In this document: positions 58,381 through 64,000 of the stretch, piece by piece
How positions within the stretch are numbered: the stretch's first letter is position 1
Layout: the number at the start of each line of letters is the position of its first letter
Assembly (NCBI GenBank): GCA_022606135.1
Contig: JABYQN010000006.1
Location: forward strand, 2,852,001 to 2,916,000
Origin: Fomes fomentarius
Lineage: Eukaryota; Basidiomycota; Agaricomycetes; Polyporales; Polyporaceae
DNA: 64,000 nucleotides
Direction: 5' to 3'
Made by a program: the position numbers and the translations under genes
Notes under the pieces: generated by a model
The model's database searches: none
The model's input: the letters and a program-made list of their open reading frames with translations, nothing else
Told to the model about the DNA's origin: nothing

Positions 58381-59083
58381 CTACAAGGTTGTCCAGTGTC
58401 CTAGGTGGGCTTGTGATAGGGAGGGGTGATGGACTCCTCGGAACCATTGGACGACGGTCGGACCTGTCAGAATGATTGCGAGACAGAGACCTTCCATGCC
58501 GCTCAGGGCTGCCAAACAAAGGCGATTGCGCACGGATCGTTGGCGTAGTAGACCTGATAGACTTAGAGCTCTCGCAGCCGTAGTCTTGCAGTGCCTCTGG
58601 GAGCGCCAGGGACGTGTGCGAGGCAGCCGCAACGATGGTGGTGACTCATCTGCGGGAATGTAAGCGGGTCATTCTCTTAGCTCTTGAACAGCGTTGTGTT
58701 TGCATACCTTCGTAGAAGGTCTCCTCGAGTAGCTCCTCTATTGCAGAGTCATACTCATGCCCATTCTGGTTCTGACTATTCCTCCGTGCAAGCTCAAGGC
58801 GCATCACCAAGTTGCGCTCCGACGCGTCCACCGTGATCTCATTCCTCGAAGCCAGCCTCTTACGCCAAAACAAGTCCTTCCCAAAAGCGTTTAGCTGCGA
58901 ATGGACGCGGGTGTGCATCACCGACGGCCCGTGGATCTCATCGTCGTCACTGTCAGGCATACCTCTCGATCGCTCGTGAACAACGACTTCGTGCGCTTGA
59001 CCAGTTCTTTGCACCGCGAGACAAGGAACACGTCCGCGAGTTCCGACCGCCCTCGCATATCGACGCTGACTGTGGTCTGTCAT
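58381..59083 (-). CDS. Unknown protein, gene model uncertain and possibly decayed
   Basis: The firmest exon gives MPDSDDDEIHGPSVMHTRVH, then FGKDLFWRKRLASRNEITVD and ASERNLVMRLELARRNSQNQ to EELLEETFYE. A donor (gtatgc) at about 58707 and acceptor cccgcag at about 58650 continue it into DESPPSLRLPRTRPWRSQRH and a basic Ser/Leu-rich end, stop at 58381. Upstream on the same strand a second well-composed frame (SITALLAHLFPDRGNVHR then TTVSVDMRGRSELADVFLVS and CKELVKRTKSLFTSDRE, about 59130-58960) is split by an in-frame TGA. It is not joined to the first exon by obvious splice sites. I do not recognise the family. Confidence 0.4.
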
Positions 59084-59959
59084 CTATGGACGTTGCCGCG
59101 GTCGGGGAAGAGGTGCGCGAGAAGCGCAGTGATACTACTTCCGGCGGTACTTCCGCTCCAGGTATAGTTGCGTGATGACAGCGATGATAGCCCGGCTAGC
59201 CCCCCAATGATGTGCACAAATATAGGGCGAGTCTGCTAGTCGAACGTAGAGGGGCACGAGGAACCAGGCTGAGAGCAGATATATGAGCGAGCGAGCGTGC
59301 AAGCAGACGGATCCAACCGCGAGAAAGAGGGTCAGATGTCGACACACGGCGGTTGAAGGGCGGCGAGCGAAGGACCCAGCACCAAAGACCAAGGACCAAC
59401 ATCAGAGATAGACAGAGAGCAGAGGACATGAATGATGACAGCGAAGTAACAGGTTGGAAGGTGCATCTGAGTGGCAGCAACGCGTCGCGTACCGGAGGTG
59501 GGAGTTGAAGCGATATCCGCCCAGTAGCGCGAGCTACTCATGGTCAAATTAGGACAAGGGATGTGCCCGCCCTTCATTGCAAGCGGGACGATTTTGAGTG
59601 GAGACTGTGAGAGAGCGATTGGACGGTAGCTGCCATCCAAGTCACTGGTGGCATGGAGCTCCCTTCCACGAAACACTGATCCTCACTCCTCGAGTTCAGT
59701 TTCGTTGCAGATGGTATTATAGGCCGGATCACAATACATGGAGGGGCAGTGAGGGAGCATAGATCGTCGGCGAAGAGCAAGCTGAGACCAAAAGTCAAGA
59801 AATCAAGAACGGTGCGTGTGCAGATGCCTGCTCTGCAGACTGCAGGTACCTGCCTCTACGGGAAAGTGGAACATCTCATGTATTTATGAAGAGCCATTGT
59901 GTACGGGTACCCCATTGCCAAGCGGCTCAAGGCTCTCCATCGTTGCTCTGCAGGACAGT
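59084..59959. other. Region between the unknown gene and DUF6533 copy D
   Basis: This may hold a 5' exon of the previous gene (MSSSRYWADIASTPTSG at 59541 with a gtacgc donor). From about 59780 onward the sequence matches the 3' flanks of copies B and C (gaacggtgcgtgtgcagatg, cctgctctgcag). Confidence 0.4.
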
Positions 59960-61572
59960 CTAGACTTCGTCTGCCTCCCCCGGTGCCGGCAACGATAAGC
60001 TCAATGATTCTATGACCCTATTGAAGCTCAGACTTGACATTGAGGATACTTGAGAGTACTGGTGCGTCGCTGCGTTGCTCGCTTCCTGGAGGTCCATCAG
60101 GAACCTAGACACGAGTATTGCAGTGAGACTAGTGGGTGACATTAATCAAGACTCATGACAGAGTGCAGATGATGAGATACAAACGGCTCTATGAAGACAT
60201 AAAAACTACTGGTGCTGTTGCCTTCCATCAAGATCTATGGCCCTTTGAGTTGGTACTGGCAAGAGTTCTGAGCATGCAAAAATGGAACTCACCGAGGACA
60301 TCGTGAAGCTGAAGTGGAGAATATTCAGCATCGCGAGAATCCTGCCAGGGCGGCAGACACTGACGTCAGCCTCGCCCACTCAAGCATACAGATATCCTTG
60401 ACACATACCTAAAGTAAAGTGTACCTACCCTAGCAATCAACAAATCAGACGACCAGAGCTGGACTACAAGTACTCACCATCTCTGAACAAGATGCTCGAG
60501 AGGAAAGTTCCCTGGCCGGGAATCCTGCTTGTCTTGTATGTTGCCTTCCATGTGACACACAGGACGAGAAGATCTGATATGATGAGACAGACCCTAGAAA
60601 TCACAGTCACTAGCCGACACAATCATCAGACTCAGAAGAGTTGACGCAAGTAAGAAACGAAGTCCCACAGCTAGCAAAATTGCATGTGAGCGACAGTCAG
60701 TCGCGAGGTGAAGGTTACTAGACCTACTGGATTTTGATAGTTGCAGACAGAGTGATAGTGATGATACACCCATCCGAAAAAGTTGCCACTGCTACAGACC
60801 AATGACTCATCCTAACCTCCGCAGCATGATATCGTACGGTGAGTATTGCAGTAAGACAGGACTAACAAGGCTGTTGACCACAGGTGCAAGAGAAGAAAGC
60901 AGAACCAATGTCGATATAGACCATCGCCCGCGCCGAGTTCCTGAGCTCAGGAGCGCGTATGCCCTCATGGTGGAGAACACTAGATGTATGTTGATCAGTG
61001 CACAAAGCCAAAAATATAATCCAATGGATTACTTACGAGCCCATATAAAATACTGAAGGAGACCCAGAGTCTGCATCGTATAGTAATACACTGCGCAGCT
61101 GGCGGCTCCAAGTGAGCGAATCGTTGCAGGCTGATGTTATCTGTATACACGTACCCCTTTAAACGGACGTTGTGTAAGTGCACTAGGTACAGTCGGGGGT
61201 GTGCTCACCTTCTGTGTAGTGGGGTCCGGAATTATGAGCAATGCAGCAAATACGAGGGACCAGTAGCGGTTGACGATGAACAGGATGGAAGACCTGGTAA
61301 TCGTCCGCTTCCAGAAGAACTTCATCTCACGGTCCAATGTGATGAAATACTCGTAGGCAAGCAGACCTGGTAGAAAGAGAAGAGATCATCTATGAATTCA
61401 TAGCGGAAGCTGAAACCGATCAGAGTTACACAATACAGCAGTGTACATATAGTACTGAACTTGACTAGCAGAAGCTCGATGTCAGGGATGGTTTGACATA
61501 TTCTACTCAATTCACGTACTCGTCGCTGTAGTCCGCGACTAGTTGAGCATTCTGCAGTGAGTCGTCAGACAT
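59960..61572 (-). pseudogene. DUF6533-type membrane protein with stop codons (copy D)
   Basis: The start MSDDSLQNAQLVADYSDE at 61572 has a gtacgt donor. Then VKFSTICTLLYCVTLIG joins across an intron to LLAYEYFITLDREMKFFWKR, SSILFIVNRYWSLVFAALLI, LLQYFIWA, FSTMRAYALLSSGTRRG, VCLIISDLLVLCVTWKATYK and the last helix LTAILVSRFLMDLQEASNAA. Breaks: the exon that in copy C reads GTLYFGYVSRISVGSDG contains an in-frame TGA at 60366-60368, and the C-terminal tail ends early at a TAG (59960-59962) where copy C continues. This is probably a pseudogene. The start, promoter-like upstream sequence and most splice sites are kept, so the decay is recent or incomplete. Confidence 0.75.
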
Positions 61573-63243
61573 GGTTGTGTGTGCAGACTGAGGCGAGTTA
61601 TCTGTGGAATGGGGAACGAGAGACGCGAACTATATAAACATCGTATCTATAAATATGGACGTACACAAGGTGATGTTGTTCACGTCCGAAAATGCGGTGC
61701 GTCTTCACTGAGACAACATGGCATCCACTGAGTTTCCGAGTACGAGAGTCGCAATTCACCAGTAGTCTGATGGATATCATCTCATGCCACAACACGACAG
61801 CACATGCAACACACCCACCTTACCACCAGGGACAATAACCGAATTGAGTGGACCAGTATTTAGCGCAAAATGCATCATTTCGAGTTCATACTGCAGCCGA
61901 TCAACTTCGGAGAAGGTCAAAGCTGATATTCGGGCGGACAACGTGAAGCGCAATTCCATCTGTCAGGCTGAGAATGTCAACATTTACATGCAGACAGAGG
62001 GAATGGTACACGGAGGCGAGGTATCCGACCTTATTTGCCAAAGCGGAAAGAGCCTCACAAGATGGGGTTGGGAAGTCAACAGGACAATGATCAGAGGAAG
62101 GATGGAGTACGTTCTTTGCCAAACAATCTGGGTGTTCTAGTAATGCTCTACGGTAGGATGAGCACACGCTGCGCCACGGCACATGGTCTCTACAGAGCAT
62201 TACACCGCGCAGTGTCCAGACGTAGTGTCAGCGTCCACTCGGAGATGGAAAAGTTGACTCGGACGTTCTGACCCTGTTGTGCATCCGATGCCCTGCCAAA
62301 CCAATCATTCACAGTGGTATTCGATCCGATCGGGTAGGCATCTAAAATTTGAAGCCCCACTTTGCGATCCGCTCACTGTCAATTCCCAAACCATCGAGTT
62401 TCTAGCAACACACTTACCTCCAAGCAGGTGGGTCCATGCCTGCACACCCCAGTGCTGCTATCATTGACTACATTCGAGGGTAGTTCCTCCGAGTCACGCC
62501 AGACATCTACCGCTGCTGCGCGCTGATTCATGGACTGAATCAATTGGAATCCTGCGAAATAGTCAATTCTCATACCTGGCTGCGGCGCACCCGGGCCGCG
62601 CCAAAAGTGGCCACGAGGCAACGTTCAGAACTCACCAAGTCTGACAGAACAGCGACCCTGGACTTTCATAGATACTTGACACGGTTCACGGGGCAATAGA
62701 ACGCCCTCACGGTGACAGGTGCGGCCAGAGTCATCGGCTACTTGCATTGGTGGTCGTGGACTGGCGCTGGTGTGTAAGCATGCTCTGTTCGAGTCTATCT
62801 TCTCTCCATGAAAAGCCGGATTCAGGTCATCCATATGTCTGGCTCGAGGCTGTAGTTGGCAAACACTTCGCTCTGGCTCTACTATGCATTTTCCATTCCA
62901 CCTTCCAACGGCCTCTGGCGATCACTCCTAGGATATGTCTGTCAGATAATGTCAGGCATCCTGGTCATGGGCATGCTATGGGGCCTACTTCTTATCATCG
63001 TTCTCTTCCGCCATCGGTCATCCAAAGCCTAAATTATCATGAGCTACCACTTGGGACGTGTTATACGAGAATAGCTCTCGGATGAAGATCTTGGATGATT
63101 ATGTACACACCTTTTCGCAACGGTCGTATCTCGAAGAGCGGGATATGTATCAAAGGAGACATGGGTGTGGGAAATGAACCATAGAGTACAGTACATAGGT
63201 AGATTTAGCAGATGTGTATCATAGCCATGGCAGAGCACATATA
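61573..63243. other. Upstream region of copy D with segmental-duplication copy 2
   Basis: About 1.7 kb. The first ~110 bases hold the conserved TATA-type upstream sequence of the DUF6533 family. 61870-62490 is the second copy of the duplication also found at 56590-57130. The remainder has no supportable gene. Confidence 0.5.
61870..62490. repeat. Copy 2 of a diverged segmental duplication
   Basis: Same landmarks as copy 1 at 56590-57130, in the same order and orientation. It has small indels throughout, for example extra sequence between catggtctctac and cagtgtccagac. A minus-strand frame (MNQRAAAVDVWRDSEELPSN ... HGPTCLE) is open here but broken in copy 1. Confidence 0.7.
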
Positions 63244-63986
63244 TCATCGAATTAATCCATATTCTCGCAGTAACGTCGCCCACCTGCGAACATCCCGTCA
63301 GTATCAGTCTGACGCATGAGGCACTAGGATACTTACTGCTCGTTCTGTATCTCCAACTCCGCCATCCGCGTCTTGAGTTGTCTATCACAGACGTCAGCTC
63401 TCTCGACGAGGACAAACTGCGGCGCTAAACGTACGAGTTCTCTTGCTCCACCTTCGCCTTGCCCTGCTGAGCCTCTTTGACCTTCTTCGTCATCGCAGCC
63501 CACGCATCATCGTCCGCCAAATTTGCAGCATCGTACATGCCGTCCAGCTCTTCGTTGAAGTACTGCCATGGACCGTCAGCTCGTCGGTCATGAACGGAGA
63601 CCTGCGACGAGGGCTTCACCTGATAGAGCTCATTAACCTCTTGTTGACTGTTATTCAAGAGCTCGCTCACAACTTCGTACTGGCGCTTCCAGTTCTGCAG
63701 ACCGAGGCTGGTCTTCGCCAGCTCGTCTGTCCGCTGGGAGCGCAAGTTCAATCAGCCCATATGCGTCGATGTAGATCCACAATGCAACGCAAGTTACCTG
63801 TCGGAGCAACTGCATGAGCACCTTGATATCAGCAGCGACATCCTCCTGATTCTTGAGAGCCTGCTCGAGTTGCTGTTCAGCTTCTTCAGCATAGCCGTCA
63901 ACGGTGCGTGCGAGATCGTCTGTCTGTGAGCTTCGAGAACTGCCGTTGGACAGCAGGGATGAGGATGAGGACGATGTCTCGAACAT
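63244..63986 (-). CDS. Small coiled-coil protein, unknown family
   Basis: ATG at 63986: MFETSSSSSSLLSNGSSRSS, then QTDDLARTVDGYAEEAEQQL and DVAADIKVLMQLLRQ. After an intron come TDELAKTSLGLQNWKRQYEV and VSELLNNSQQEVNELYQ, a run of DGPWQYFNEELDGMYDAANL, DDDAWAAMTKKVKEAQQGKA and KVEQENS. Then QLKTRMAELEIQNEQ and a last exon WATLLREYGLIR with TGA at 63244-63246. Four exons join in phase to roughly 190 residues, mostly heptad-like helix. Such size and shape are common for kinetochore, spindle or SNARE-tether subunits, but I see no decisive motif. The sequence is close to the window edge, so an upstream exon cannot be excluded. Confidence 0.72.
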
Positions 63987-64000
63987 CGTCAACACGCGCG

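Noticed and set aside
58901..59167. Plus-strand frame of 88 codons
   Set aside because: It lies opposite better-composed minus-strand frames and has no motif.

Overview
This window looks like nuclear DNA of a filamentous basidiomycete, probably an Agaricomycete. The grounds are small GT-AG introns in nearly every gene (about 45-75 bases where I measured them), tightly packed head-to-head and tail-to-tail gene pairs, a HET-domain gene, and four copies of a DUF6533-type membrane-protein family that is typical of basidiomycetes. Exon structures were worked out by hand from splice signals and conserved protein motifs, so gene ends are firmer than inner exon borders.

Layout. 0-12 kb: the tail of an unknown gene, an ATZ/TRZ-like amidohydrolase, a tail-anchored unknown protein, the K+/H+ antiporter KHA1, the splicing factor BUD31 and, head-to-head with it, a REEP/YOP1-type ER-shaping protein. 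12-20 kb: an accessory stretch with two broken DUF6533 genes, the U2 snRNA gene, the complex I subunit NDUFA1 and a mitochondrial lipoate-protein ligase. 20-31 kb: a very dense housekeeping block with SWC4, NDUFAF3, a small ubiquitin-like protein, NDUFA8, VTC1, THOC7, a short-form tRNase Z, an intron-bearing tRNA-His(GTG) and a RING protein. 31-43.4 kb: a large membrane-anchored amidohydrolase, a small membrane protein, an AMN1-like leucine-rich-repeat protein and a Dbl-type RhoGEF. 43.4-64 kb: a gene-poor accessory region with two more broken DUF6533 genes, two CACTA-like transposable elements, a frameshifted HET gene, an S28 serine peptidase, a diverged segmental duplication and, at the end, a small coiled-coil protein.

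Three genes of mitochondrial complex I (NDUFA1, assembly factor NDUFAF3, NDUFA8) and a lipoate ligase lie within about 10.5 kb, so the central block is rich in mitochondrial functions. BUD31 and U2 snRNA, both parts of the spliceosome, are about 4.5 kb apart.

The most unusual structure is at 45736-47081: a 1,346-base element with CACTG terminal inverted repeats, dense subterminal repeats and a 2-base TA target duplication. It is inserted in an exon of a DUF6533 gene and carries its own spliced, non-transposase reading frame. The empty site can be read from the two paralogues in the same window. A second, 182-base foldback element with CACTR ends and a TCA target duplication lies at 57553-57734. 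All four DUF6533 copies are broken, each in a different way.
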